64,000 nucleotides of DNA from CAWFZT01 sp963820415 (GTDB lineage: Bacteria > Chloroflexota > Anaerolineae > Anaerolineales > Anaerolineaceae), in the NCBI GenBank assembly GCA_963820415.1, contig CAWFZT010000005.1, forward strand, positions 271,304 to 335,303. The letters are read 5' to 3'. A model generated the notes under the pieces. That model saw only the letters and a program-made list of their open reading frames with translations, was not told where the DNA came from and made no database searches. Each line of letters starts with the position of its first letter. Position 1 is the first letter of the stretch. A program made the position numbers and the translations under genes. Below, in pieces: positions 54,683-62,543 of this stretch.

Positions 54683-56179
54683 CTACTGCTGACTATGTAT
54701 TTTCACCCTCAGCGCTTTCTTATCTGAAGCAAAGGTCTTTTCTTGTGCGTCAAGCGTGAATAGAACAAGCGCATCACGGTTATAGAATTTATACAGAGCC
54801 CTTGCTGGGCCCAAAAACGAAGCAGCAGCAAGAGGAGGAAATATCATCGTTCCAACAGTCACAACGATGTCATAGACAGCCTGAGCACCAGATCCGGCAA
54901 TACCTCTATCTCGCGCAAGCTCTTCGGCCATCTTATTGGCAACAACGGTATTCTCTATGGCTTTATAAGCCTCCCTAATCTCTCCTTCTGACATTGGTGT
55001 GTGCAAGAGCTCCTTTGATTGTGAAATGGTATCCTGGATAAAGAACCGCCACTTGTCTCTGCCGCCAGTATTTCTGACATCCAGAAGGTTTTTTATTGAG
55101 GCCTCTTGGTTCAAATGGAAGTATGGCAGGGCGAAATAAGCCTCGATCGCGTTTGCAAAGCATCCTACATCTTTGGCATCCTTGCCTAACTTATGTAAGT
55201 AGACCTCACGCTCATCATGATGGTAATAGAAGGACGTTGACCGGAACACGGTCATCCAGTATATCGTAAGGTTTATATAATACGCGTAGTCAACTATCTC
55301 TAAAGGCAAAGAAGCTACTGACTGCTCCAGTAATTGACCTTCAATGGGGTTGGTTCTTTTTAATAACCGAACTCCCGATTCAAAAAGGTCTCTAATAAGT
55401 GGTGACATAAACGAGTATAGAGATTCACTAGCTCCGAAGCGAATGTGACGTAAATCATCCCGTAAAGCAGAGAGCTTGGATACATAGTTGCTTTCGTTCA
55501 AATCGTGGGCAGTATCAAGCAAGGGCACTATCTCGGGAACGTATTGGTCACGACCGTAGATCTTGGTTCTATCCCGACCTAGTATGTAAGGAGGAACGTG
55601 CGGTGTGATTAGGTGCTGCTCTCTCATGAGTTCATTTACTTCATATATCGGAATAAACGGGCAATCGTCCTCGTCCATGAACCGCTTCATACTCAGGATA
55701 TAATTGTGATAAGTTATACTAAACGGTTCCAAGATATCCTCTGACATCATCTGTACGATTTCGTCATGGAGGGCTGGGTCGTTCTTCGGAACCATAATAT
55801 ATGCAGGAATATAGATGCGATCAAAGAACCAACTATATAGAGCGATTTGTTTAAGAATGTCTCTAGTGATCAGCCATGGGCCTCTATAAAGCATGCACAG
55901 GTCGGTTTCCTTAAATTCGTTTTTAGGATAATGTCTATAGAAGGTGCCGCCTACGGTAAGTCTTGTGTCGGGTGCCATATTGAGTAGTAGCGATAGTAGA
56001 TAGTTATCGGCTTCTTGGTCGCCAGTCAGGTAGGGCATCAGATAATCTTGCCAGGAAATTATAATGGCTGGCATAATAGAATATCTCTCGCAGACGGTGG
56101 CGATAAGTTGATTCTCGCAGATCAGGGCATGTAGAGCTTGAAAGATATTTTTCGTCATTTGTGAAGGTGTATTACTCAT
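54683..56179 (-). CDS. Hypothetical protein (498 aa) with possible C-terminal membrane helix
   Basis: Family not recognised. An N-terminal half with ordered aromatic/acidic segments (DTRLTVGGTFYRHYPKNEFK, WFFDRIYIPAYIMVPKNDPA), a helical middle (LRDDLRHIRFGASESLYSFM, SPLIRDLFESGVRLLKR), and near the end a hydrophobic stretch AVYDIVVTVGTMIFPPLAAA flanked by basic residues. The protein could be a membrane-associated effector. It lies 40 bases after a 51-aa gene on the same strand, a gene-pair arrangement common in toxin-antitoxin or defence modules, though that is only context. Confidence 0.65.
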   Translation of the reverse strand: MSNTPSQMTKNIFQALHALICENQLIATVCERYSIMPAIIISWQDYLMPYLTGDQEADNYLLSLLLNMAPDTRLTVGGTFYRHYPKNEFKETDLCMLYRGPWLITRDILKQIALYSWFFDRIYIPAYIMVPKNDPALHDEIVQMMSEDILEPFSITYHNYILSMKRFMDEDDCPFIPIYEVNELMREQHLITPHVPPYILGRDRTKIYGRDQYVPEIVPLLDTAHDLNESNYVSKLSALRDDLRHIRFGASESLYSFMSPLIRDLFESGVRLLKRTNPIEGQLLEQSVASLPLEIVDYAYYINLTIYWMTVFRSTSFYYHHDEREVYLHKLGKDAKDVGCFANAIEAYFALPYFHLNQEASIKNLLDVRNTGGRDKWRFFIQDTISQSKELLHTPMSEGEIREAYKAIENTVVANKMAEELARDRGIAGSGAQAVYDIVVTVGTMIFPPLAAASFLGPARALYKFYNRDALVLFTLDAQEKTFASDKKALRVKIHSQQ

Positions 56180-56219
56180 TTGATAGACCCTTTAATCAAA
56201 GAACTTGGCCAATTATAAA

Positions 56220-56375
56220 TTATCCGTTCTCTTGATAAATTTTATAACCTCTCATGCCGGACTCGAACGAACCTTCAAATTCATGCCAACATTTACTTAA
56301 CAGAACTTCTAATTGAGTTGAATCCTCGATAGGTCCAGACGGTAGCGAATAAAGGTAATCAAGTAATTCTTGCAT
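56220..56375 (-). CDS. Small protein (51 aa) upstream of the 498-aa gene
   Basis: ATG at 56375 behind AAGGAG. Encodes MQELLDYLYSLPSGPIEDST, then an acidic helical middle, and ends GYKIYQENG. Codon use and spacing look real although it is too short for most ORF lists. Acidic, Leu-rich N-terminal half suggests it forms a helix hairpin. It is co-oriented and 40 bases from the 498-aa gene, so probably a partner. No family recognised. Confidence 0.55.
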   Translation of the reverse strand: MQELLDYLYSLPSGPIEDSTQLEVLLSKCWHEFEGSFESGMRGYKIYQENG

Positions 56376-56664
56376 AACTATTTCTCCTTTATGAATTCAG
56401 AGATATTGATATTATGTGAACAGTAATTGATAACCTGTAATGGATTTGTGGTGAGTCCCGCTCACCAATACCAGTATATAGTAATAGCTTTTTGCATGCA
56501 ATATTTCCTTCTTTTTTTACTTTTACGAAATTCATAGGCAGTTCATGTATAGACCCAATCTCTCACAGGAGCATTTATTTCTCTTGGGATAAAAAACAAA
56601 ACCATCCCTATCGTCCCAGGGGTTAGGCTATTCCCCCTGCTTCTTTCCCTGAAAACAGTCAATA

Positions 56665-56851
56665 ACACTACACTAAGAAACATTTGGGGGCTATTTCCCA
56701 CGGGAGCATTCTGTTCTCATAAAGAATAACATCCAAAATAATTCTCTTCGATTAGCTGAAAAACAGTTATTCTGTGCGATGGTTTTTTACTGAACTCAAG
56801 CTAAAACACTACACTATTCAACATTTGGAGGGCTATTTCCCACAGGAGTAT
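56665..56851. repeat. Two direct repeats upstream of HTH gene
   Basis: Copies at 56665-56710 and 56806-56851 share ACACTACACTA, AACATTTGG, GGGCTATTTCCCAC and GGAG in the same order (about 85% alike). The second copy ends 25 bases before the -10 box of the HTH gene, so these could be binding sites for its product or for a regulator. The rest of 56376-56664 shows no gene. Confidence 0.5.
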
Positions 56852-56875
56852 GTTCCAAAGATAGAAATATTGTGC

Positions 56876-56890
56876 TACACTATATTTATG
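56876..56890 (+). promoter_or_regulatory. Leaderless-type -10 box of HTH gene
   Basis: TACACT (56876-56881), six bases, then ATG, as in the paralogue at 8692. A weak TTCCAA -35 lies 17 bases before. No ribosome site, so the mRNA probably starts at the ATG. Confidence 0.5.
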
Positions 56891-57382
56891 CCTGCCCTCA
56901 CGAAACAAACCGAGGACCTCAGAATACTCCAAGCTATGGAAGCTACCAGGCTAATGGCCATGGGCGTGAAAAAGTCCAATGCTTGTGAGCAAGCAGGCAT
57001 TTCTATCAGACAGTACGACTTCTGGCTTGCCAAGGATAATGGAGCGATTCAAGAGCTTCAGAAAGTAATTATTGAGTCCGAGCGTGTCCGCCTGGCTGAT
57101 ATCACCAATGCTTATGCAATCATCTTGAAGAACTTTCTGCAGCAGGTGGTACAGCCAGGCGTTGATCCCCTGGTTTCCTTGAAGGTGCTCAAGTTCTTGG
57201 ATGTAATGATAGCTGAGCTTGAAAAGAAACATGGGGTTAACTCCGAGACGGATGCAGCTGAAACCTATTTGCTGAAGGGACCAACACTTAAGATTGAAGA
57301 ATCAAAAATGGTATCAATAAAGGTTACAGCAAAATCCGATGGTTCTGCTTCGTTCAGCTTCCGGTCAGCCGGTGATTGTTGA
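56888..57382 (+). CDS. Small helix-turn-helix protein (paralogue of 8692-9123)
   Basis: 164 aa from the ATG at 56888; the longer frame to 56774 runs through the repeat and promoter and is rejected. HTH region EATRLMAMGVKKSNACEQAG and ISIRQYDFWLAKDNGAI, then a helical segment (VRLADITNAYAIILKNFLQQ) and a tail with YLLKGPTLK, shared with the 8692 protein (FLNGPTL). DNA-binding fold of the terminase-small-subunit/transposase-helper kind; role unknown. A beta-rich end (MVSIKVTAKSDGSASFSFRS) is unique to this copy. Confidence 0.65.
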   Translation: MPALTKQTEDLRILQAMEATRLMAMGVKKSNACEQAGISIRQYDFWLAKDNGAIQELQKVIIESERVRLADITNAYAIILKNFLQQVVQPGVDPLVSLKVLKFLDVMIAELEKKHGVNSETDAAETYLLKGPTLKIEESKMVSIKVTAKSDGSASFSFRSAGDC

Positions 57383-57496
57383 CAGACCTGCTTCAAATCC
57401 AGTAAGATTAGAGAATAAACGGCAATTTCTCCCGTGAGAGCTTTTAGTCAGGATTCCTTGGGCTTTGTAACAATAGATTTCATGAGGCTACGTTTT

Positions 57497-57946
57497 ATGA
57501 TTTCTCTATCTCTAGGCGAGGTTCTAAAAGGTTGGAACGGAAATCCTGGGGATTCTCGTATTTACATAGTCCGGGATGGAAATCTTGTGTTTTACGTGGG
57601 GAAATTGGGACATAGTATTGTCGACCATATCCTAGAACATTGCGACCTAGTAGATAACGATACGCCTAAGGGTGACTTTACAATTCATCATTTTTTGCAA
57701 ACCAATCCACAGAGAGGGGTTCAACTAATATGGCAACACGAACTTTTAATTGCCCGACCTGCGGCGCACCGTTGGATTATGACGGCGGCCCTGAAACCAC
57801 CATCCACTGCCCGTTCTGCAACAATTCGGTGGTGGTCCCCGAAGATGTCCGGCTCGGAAAGTCGCCTAAAACGGTGGCCGTCACCCGCTCCGCCGGCTCA
57901 AGATGGGGTGTTTTCGCGTTGGGAATCATCGCTGTCATCATCCTGA
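57497..57946 (+). CDS. GIY-YIG-like protein, C-terminus probably replaced
   Basis: From ATG 57497 the protein reads MISLSLGEVLKGWNGNPGDS, RIYIVRDGNLVFYVGKLGHS and IVDHILEHC, like the GIY-YIG nuclease start (Y-x-(V/I) then YVGK and a helix with EH). After about residue 78 it runs in another frame over the zinc-ribbon gene (from 57730), and this part (RPAAHRWIMTAALKPPS) is low-quality. So the gene was likely cut by recombination near 57735. A duplicate 5' fragment lies at 59011. The nuclease function is doubtful. Confidence 0.5.
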   Translation: MISLSLGEVLKGWNGNPGDSRIYIVRDGNLVFYVGKLGHSIVDHILEHCDLVDNDTPKGDFTIHHFLQTNPQRGVQLIWQHELLIARPAAHRWIMTAALKPPSTARSATIRWWSPKMSGSESRLKRWPSPAPPAQDGVFSRWESSLSSS

Positions 57947-58932
57947 TGATCGTCGGAGTGGTATTTGTCGTTCTGAGCGTGATCCGGACGGCATCCGATA
58001 ACGCCCGTCAGGGTTTTAATGCAGTCGAAAGCACAATCTCGCCGCCCACTCTGGTAGAACCGCCCACCAATACCCCTAAACCATCTCCCACCCTGGCTTA
58101 TGCCAATCCCGAGCTGTCCTTTGGAGAAAAAGGCATTGGCCCAGGCCAGCTCAACGACCCACATTATCTGTCGATAGACGGAAGCGGGACTCTCTATGTG
58201 GCAGATTACGAAGGCGGGCGGATCCAGGCTTTTGATGCAACCGGGAAGTACCTGAGCCAGTTCATGGTGGGGGACTCGAAGATGATCATCCACGGCATGG
58301 CGGCGAACCACCAGGGCAAGGTCTTTGTCGCCGCCGGACATGAGCCGGATATCCTTGAATATGATGGCAAGACCGGCCAATCGCTCGGAAAACTTTCCAG
58401 CCCGAACGGAGGTGAGTTTGGCGATATGTTCGCCACGGCCAACGGTGGCCTGGCTGCCACCTGGTACGAAGGCCGTTGGGGAATCATCACCTCCCTGGAA
58501 GGCCACCGCGACGACCTGGTGTTGTTCGACGCTCAAGGCAAGATTGTCTTAACCATTCCTTCCTTCATTAGTGGACAAACCGGTGATACTGCCCTCGATA
58601 ATTACATTACGGTCGATGGCCTGGGGAAGCTCTTCGCGTTAAGCGACGGCGTGGTTTATGTATTTTCCCCGGAAGGCAAATACACCAATAAGTTTGGCAG
58701 CAAGGGCAATCAACCCGGCCAGTTCAATAACCCCAGCGCGATCAGCGTCGATGGACAGGACCAGATCTACATCGGCGACACGGATTTTGTCCACGTCTAT
58801 ACCGCTGACGGACGCTTTATCACTGATTTTCCCACCCGTGACTGGCCCAATTCCATGGTCATGGACGAACAGGGGCATCTATGGGTGCTGGGCGGAGGGA
58901 ACGTGACACAATATATCAAACGGGGCCAGTAA
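57730..58932 (+). CDS. Zinc-ribbon / membrane / NHL-propeller protein
   Basis: 400 aa. N-terminal zinc ribbon FNCPTCGAPLDYDGG ... IHCPFCNNSVVVPEDV (four Cys), a membrane helix GVFALGIIAVIILMIVGVVF at ~60-80, a T/P linker, then NHL-type propeller blades: FGEKGIGPGQLNDPHYLSID, SGTLYVADYEGGRIQAFDA, FGSKGNQPGQFNNPSAISVD and so on. Zinc ribbon faces the cytosol, the propeller the outside, so it is a sensor or scaffold. GAGAGGGG lies ten bases before the ATG. GC-rich body contrasts with the AT-rich flanks. Function unknown. Confidence 0.82.
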   Translation: MATRTFNCPTCGAPLDYDGGPETTIHCPFCNNSVVVPEDVRLGKSPKTVAVTRSAGSRWGVFALGIIAVIILMIVGVVFVVLSVIRTASDNARQGFNAVESTISPPTLVEPPTNTPKPSPTLAYANPELSFGEKGIGPGQLNDPHYLSIDGSGTLYVADYEGGRIQAFDATGKYLSQFMVGDSKMIIHGMAANHQGKVFVAAGHEPDILEYDGKTGQSLGKLSSPNGGEFGDMFATANGGLAATWYEGRWGIITSLEGHRDDLVLFDAQGKIVLTIPSFISGQTGDTALDNYITVDGLGKLFALSDGVVYVFSPEGKYTNKFGSKGNQPGQFNNPSAISVDGQDQIYIGDTDFVHVYTADGRFITDFPTRDWPNSMVMDEQGHLWVLGGGNVTQYIKRGQ

Positions 58933-59010
58933 ATTGTTTGTGAGATGCGAGACTTATTGTATTGGATAAATTATCGCCAGGCTTGATAGACTAAGTAAAA
59001 GCGTCTACCT

Positions 59011-59175
59011 ATGATATCCGTCTCGGTTGGTGAAATTCTAAATGGTTGGAACGGAAATCCTGGCGATTCTCGTATCTACATGGTCCGGGATGGCAACCTT
59101 GTGTTTTACGTGGGGATTATTTTGACAGCTGCAAATCACCACAAGTACGCCTGCACCACGCCCATACCCTCGTAA
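59011..59175 (+). pseudogene. Duplicated 5' fragment of the GIY-YIG-like gene
   Basis: ATG at 59011 gives MISVSVGEILNGWNGNPGDS and RIYMVRDGNLVFYVG, nearly identical to 57497 on, with matching nucleotides to about 59118. Then the match ends (IILTAANHH) and a stop follows at 59173-59175. No further gene parts follow. So the zinc-ribbon gene is bracketed by an intact-start copy and a truncated copy of the same sequence. Confidence 0.7.
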
Positions 59176-59209
59176 TGCAATATGTTCAACCGTTCTACTT
59201 TTACTCTTA

Positions 59210-59244
59210 TCAGTGGGTTCAGGGTTCAAGCCCCAGGTGGATTA
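59210..59244 (+). other. tRNA 3'-half-like fragment
   Basis: TCAGTGGGTTCAGGGTTCAA continues into GCCCCAGGTGGATTA, 31/35 identical to 9619-9653. Preceding CTCTTA resembles a Lys-type anticodon loop (CTT). The stem of the T arm has one mismatch and the 5' half is absent. It sits directly after the duplicated GIY-YIG fragment. Confidence 0.35.
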
Positions 59245-59627
59245 TGTATGCCCGATCTTTAGTTTCACCATATGTGGTGGTATCAACATTGTTGACCGAC
59301 ACAAAGGCTGGTAAAGAGACTGGTTTTAGGGTTGGTTGACCTCGCAACTGCAATTCTTCTTCAATTACGATGCAATTGGTGAGAATACTATCGATATCAG
59401 CGGGTAAGATATCACCTTAAAAAGAAATACCGCGATGCAGTCCATCAAGGGCGCGTGGCCTTTGTCGTTGATAACATCTTACCCCACTAGCAACCGCGTT
59501 TTGTTGAGAAACGCGGGACCGTTCAAGACCTTTCTGAAGAGGAAAGGCATTTATTACAGCCAGAAATTAGAATAGCCGGCCGTCAAATTAGGTCGTCAAG
59601 AGAGGTCTCCTCCTGAATATCACTCTT
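59245..59627. other. Intergenic region
   Basis: Holds CACCATATGTGGTGGT at 59268 (see 9238) and an 8-bp hairpin CCGCGTTT / AAACGCGG at 59494-59516. No gene recognised; short protein-like frames (for example KKKYRDAVHQGRVAFVVDNI before 59490) could be remnants. Confidence 0.4.
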
Positions 59628-60071
59628 TTATCGGACATATCCTCGCCCCTCGATGTAATTAGACAGGTTTGTGATCTGGATTTCCTGGTTGGTGATGATT
59701 TCATTGATCACGTCGCCGATCGATATCAACCCAACCAGTTTCTCATTTTCCAGAACCGGAAGATGGCGAATATGCTTGTTGGTCATCAAGTGCATGCATT
59801 CTTCAATCGTTTGGTCTGGCGTGATGGTGAAGACGTCCCTAGTCATGAATTCCTGGACCGGTTTCGTCAAATCGCATACGCCGATGTCGGCAATCAGGCG
59901 TACAAAGTCTCTTTCGGATATGATCCCAACGATTTTCCCATCCTCCAGGACGAGTAAAGCGCCGACATCTTTTTCTTTCATGAACAAAAGCGCATCCAAA
60001 GTAGAAGTTTGAGGGATTACGGACCAAACTTCGTACCCTTTGAACCTTAGAAGAGTTCGCACTGTTATCAT
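59628..60071 (-). CDS. CBS-domain pair protein
   Basis: 147 aa from the ATG at 60071 (GGAGG five bases upstream). Two CBS motifs: LDALLFMKEKDVGALLVLED plus GKIVGIISERDFVRLI, and VQEFMTRDVFTITPDQTIEE plus HLPVLENEKLVGLISIGDVI. CBS pairs bind adenosyl nucleotides (AMP, ATP, NADH) and act as energy sensors. The gene lies 26 bases after the FDH-like gene, so it may modulate that complex. Confidence 0.88.
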   Translation of the reverse strand: MITVRTLLRFKGYEVWSVIPQTSTLDALLFMKEKDVGALLVLEDGKIVGIISERDFVRLIADIGVCDLTKPVQEFMTRDVFTITPDQTIEECMHLMTNKHIRHLPVLENEKLVGLISIGDVINEIITNQEIQITNLSNYIEGRGYVR

Positions 60072-60097
60072 CATTTCCTCCATTAGCATTCAAGTAT

Positions 60098-62524
60098 CTA
60101 ATACCCGATATCATCCGGTGAAACATACTCTGTAGGAATAAACCTGCCTCTTCGATATGAAAACTGGCCGAGAGCCGTGCGGGCTGCTTCTGGTTTGAAG
60201 AGGACTTCCTCAGGCCACAACAGGCAATCGCCGTGCTCCAACCGCTGGTGAGAAACTCCGGCATAAATGGGCGTGAGGGCTTCAACCTCTTCCATTATCT
60301 GGGATGTATCCACATAGGCCCAACCCGCATAAGCGCCTGCAGCTACCGGGCGACCTTCGACGGACAGGATGCGCCGCCCCAGCTCTGCCACAATTTGCCA
60401 GTCAGGGCGAGATTCACTCACCGGCTCGATTGCCTGGCGGACCATCTGGATGCGGCGTTCTGTGTTCGTGAACGTGCCAGTCTTCTCGGCAAAACTCACG
60501 CCCGGCAACTGCACATCAGCATAATAAGACGACTGCGAGGGGAAGACTTCTTGCACTACGACGAAATTAGTGGCCTGGAGGGCAGTGCGGGTCGAGATGG
60601 CCGTTTCATCCGTAATCAGGTCTTCACCCAGGATATACAGAGCCTTGAGCGTACCCTGCCTGGCCGCACCCATCATGCCGGCAGCTGGCAGACCCGGTTG
60701 CGCCGGCAAGGTTACACCCCAGGCCATTTCAAATTTCTGGCGGGCTGCGCTTTCAGTCACAGGCTGGTAGCCGGAGTAGAAGTCCGGCAGGCCGCCCATG
60801 TCACAGGCGCCCTGGGAATTGGCCTGGCTGCGCAAGGGAGCGATGCCCCCTCCCGGCACAGTCATGTTACCCAAAAGCATCTGCAAATTGGCCAGGCTGA
60901 TTATATTTCGGGAACCCAGAGCGGGATGGGCGATACCGGTTCCCCAGATCACGGCCATTGGCCGGTTGGTGGCCAGAATTTCTGCCGCCTTGTAAAGGGT
61001 TGCCACGGGCAAGCCGGTAATTTCAGCCACAGTAGCGGGTGGGTACTTGGCGACCATCGTCTCTATCTGGTCAATACCTTCGGTATGCTCCGTAATAAAT
61101 CCCCTATCTTCCCAGCCCCTTTCCATGATGATGTTTATCAGACCATTTACCAGAGCAGTTTCCGTGCCAGGCTTGTAACGCATCTGTAGACAGGCATATT
61201 CTTCTATATTTACGAAGCTTGGGGACGCCGCGACTACCTTCACACCGCGCCTCAGGACAGCCTGACGGATTTTGGCGCCAAAGACAGGTTGTTGTTCTGT
61301 AATGTCCGACCCGATAATCAACATCGACCGGGCATGGTTGGCAATTTCGTCCAGGGATGTCGACATAGCTGCCAGCCCGAAGGATGCCTCTAAACCAGCC
61401 ACAGTGCTGGAGGAATGTAAATGGGCGCAGCAGTCGATGTTGTGGGTTCCCAGTACCTGTCGGGCCAGCTTATTCATTAAGTAATTCTCTTCATTCAATG
61501 CCTTTCCCGAAGTCAAGAGGCCAATACTTTCAGGACCATTATTTTTCTTTATGGTAACGAGGTGTTTGGCAACCATATCCAGAGCCACGTCCCAATCCAC
61601 ATCCACCCATGGCCCGCGGTTTTTAGGGCGGGGTGCATCGTCTAACAAGTATTTACGGACGCGGGGTTGTGACAGCCGGTCACTACGGTGGATAAAGTCA
61701 TAGCCATAGCGCCCCTTCACGCACAGGTGCATCCCGTTGACCAGAGCCGCCGGGTCGGAGATTACCCGGATGACGCGCCCGCCAGGAACACCGGTTTTGA
61801 CTTCTAATTTAAACTGGCAGCCCACACTACAATAGGCACAGGTCGTAGTAATCGATTTATCCGCTCGACCCAGGCTGACCGACATTTTGTTATCCAATGC
61901 ACCGGTAGGGCAATAGGCTACGCAGGCTCCGCATGATTTACACCTGGCCTGGAGCATCGTTGTCTCTGCTCCTGATACGATGCTGGCTTTATAACCACGG
62001 AAAGCTTGCTCCCAAACAAAGCGACCTTGCACCTCGGCGCAGGCTCGGACGCAGCGGTCACAAAGGATGCATTTATTCTTATCCACCCAGACATATGGGT
62101 TCGGGTCACTATCCATAGGGTAGAACGGCTGTTGGGCCATGGCGCTCTTCATGTCGATCCCGTAAGCTCTCACCCAGTAAGAAAACTGCGTATCTTCATC
62201 TAACGCAGCGGTTCCGTTGGAATGCTTATATCCGCCGTCGTAAAAATTACGCAATAACATCTCCAGTACCGACCGGCGGAATTGGGTCAACGCTGGGCTC
62301 TCTGTCTGTACAATCATTCCTTGTGAGACCAGCAGGTTGCAGGATGTAGAAGGAAGCCGGCTGCTCTGCACTTCAACCAGGCAAAGGCGGCACCCGCCGT
62401 AAGGAGAAAGGTCTTTATGGTAGCATAGGGTTGGGATGATGATTCCAGCTCTCTCGGCCACCTGAAGAACGGTGGATCCTTCTTGAGCTTCGAGGTTTTG
62501 ACCATTGATCGTCAGGCTGATCAT
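60098..62524 (-). CDS. Formate-dehydrogenase-like molybdopterin oxidoreductase subunit without the canonical catalytic residues
   Basis: 808 aa from ATG 62524 (GGAG eight bases before). N-terminus: 2Fe-2S ferredoxin domain (LCYHKDLSPYGGCRLCLVEV), NuoG-type His/Cys region, two 4Fe-4S motifs (CILCDRCVRAC, CKSCGACVAYCPTG), then the molybdopterin 4Fe-4S domain (CAYCSVGCQ) and a pterin-binding body (GTGIAHPALGSRNIISLANL). At the active site, where formate dehydrogenases read DHCAR-x-(C/U)HS, this protein reads DCCAHLHSSST: Arg, Cys/Sec and His are replaced by His, His and Ser. So formate oxidation is unlikely. It follows a NuoF-like gene by 19 bases and should pass electrons to or from it. Confidence 0.85.
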   Translation of the reverse strand: MISLTINGQNLEAQEGSTVLQVAERAGIIIPTLCYHKDLSPYGGCRLCLVEVQSSRLPSTSCNLLVSQGMIVQTESPALTQFRRSVLEMLLRNFYDGGYKHSNGTAALDEDTQFSYWVRAYGIDMKSAMAQQPFYPMDSDPNPYVWVDKNKCILCDRCVRACAEVQGRFVWEQAFRGYKASIVSGAETTMLQARCKSCGACVAYCPTGALDNKMSVSLGRADKSITTTCAYCSVGCQFKLEVKTGVPGGRVIRVISDPAALVNGMHLCVKGRYGYDFIHRSDRLSQPRVRKYLLDDAPRPKNRGPWVDVDWDVALDMVAKHLVTIKKNNGPESIGLLTSGKALNEENYLMNKLARQVLGTHNIDCCAHLHSSSTVAGLEASFGLAAMSTSLDEIANHARSMLIIGSDITEQQPVFGAKIRQAVLRRGVKVVAASPSFVNIEEYACLQMRYKPGTETALVNGLINIIMERGWEDRGFITEHTEGIDQIETMVAKYPPATVAEITGLPVATLYKAAEILATNRPMAVIWGTGIAHPALGSRNIISLANLQMLLGNMTVPGGGIAPLRSQANSQGACDMGGLPDFYSGYQPVTESAARQKFEMAWGVTLPAQPGLPAAGMMGAARQGTLKALYILGEDLITDETAISTRTALQATNFVVVQEVFPSQSSYYADVQLPGVSFAEKTGTFTNTERRIQMVRQAIEPVSESRPDWQIVAELGRRILSVEGRPVAAGAYAGWAYVDTSQIMEEVEALTPIYAGVSHQRLEHGDCLLWPEEVLFKPEAARTALGQFSYRRGRFIPTEYVSPDDIGY

Positions 62525-62543
62525 AGGCATTTCTCCAACAGGC

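Noticed and set aside
59046..59339. 97-aa ORF over the GIY-YIG fragment and tRNA-like segment
   Set aside because: It uses a different frame from the conserved GIY-YIG reading and has no ribosome site; the resemblance to the 9.6-kb frame (QW-x-QGSSP) follows from shared nucleotides.
60098..62524. Selenocysteine-containing formate dehydrogenase
   Set aside because: There is no in-frame TGA; the Sec/Cys position is coded by CAT (His).
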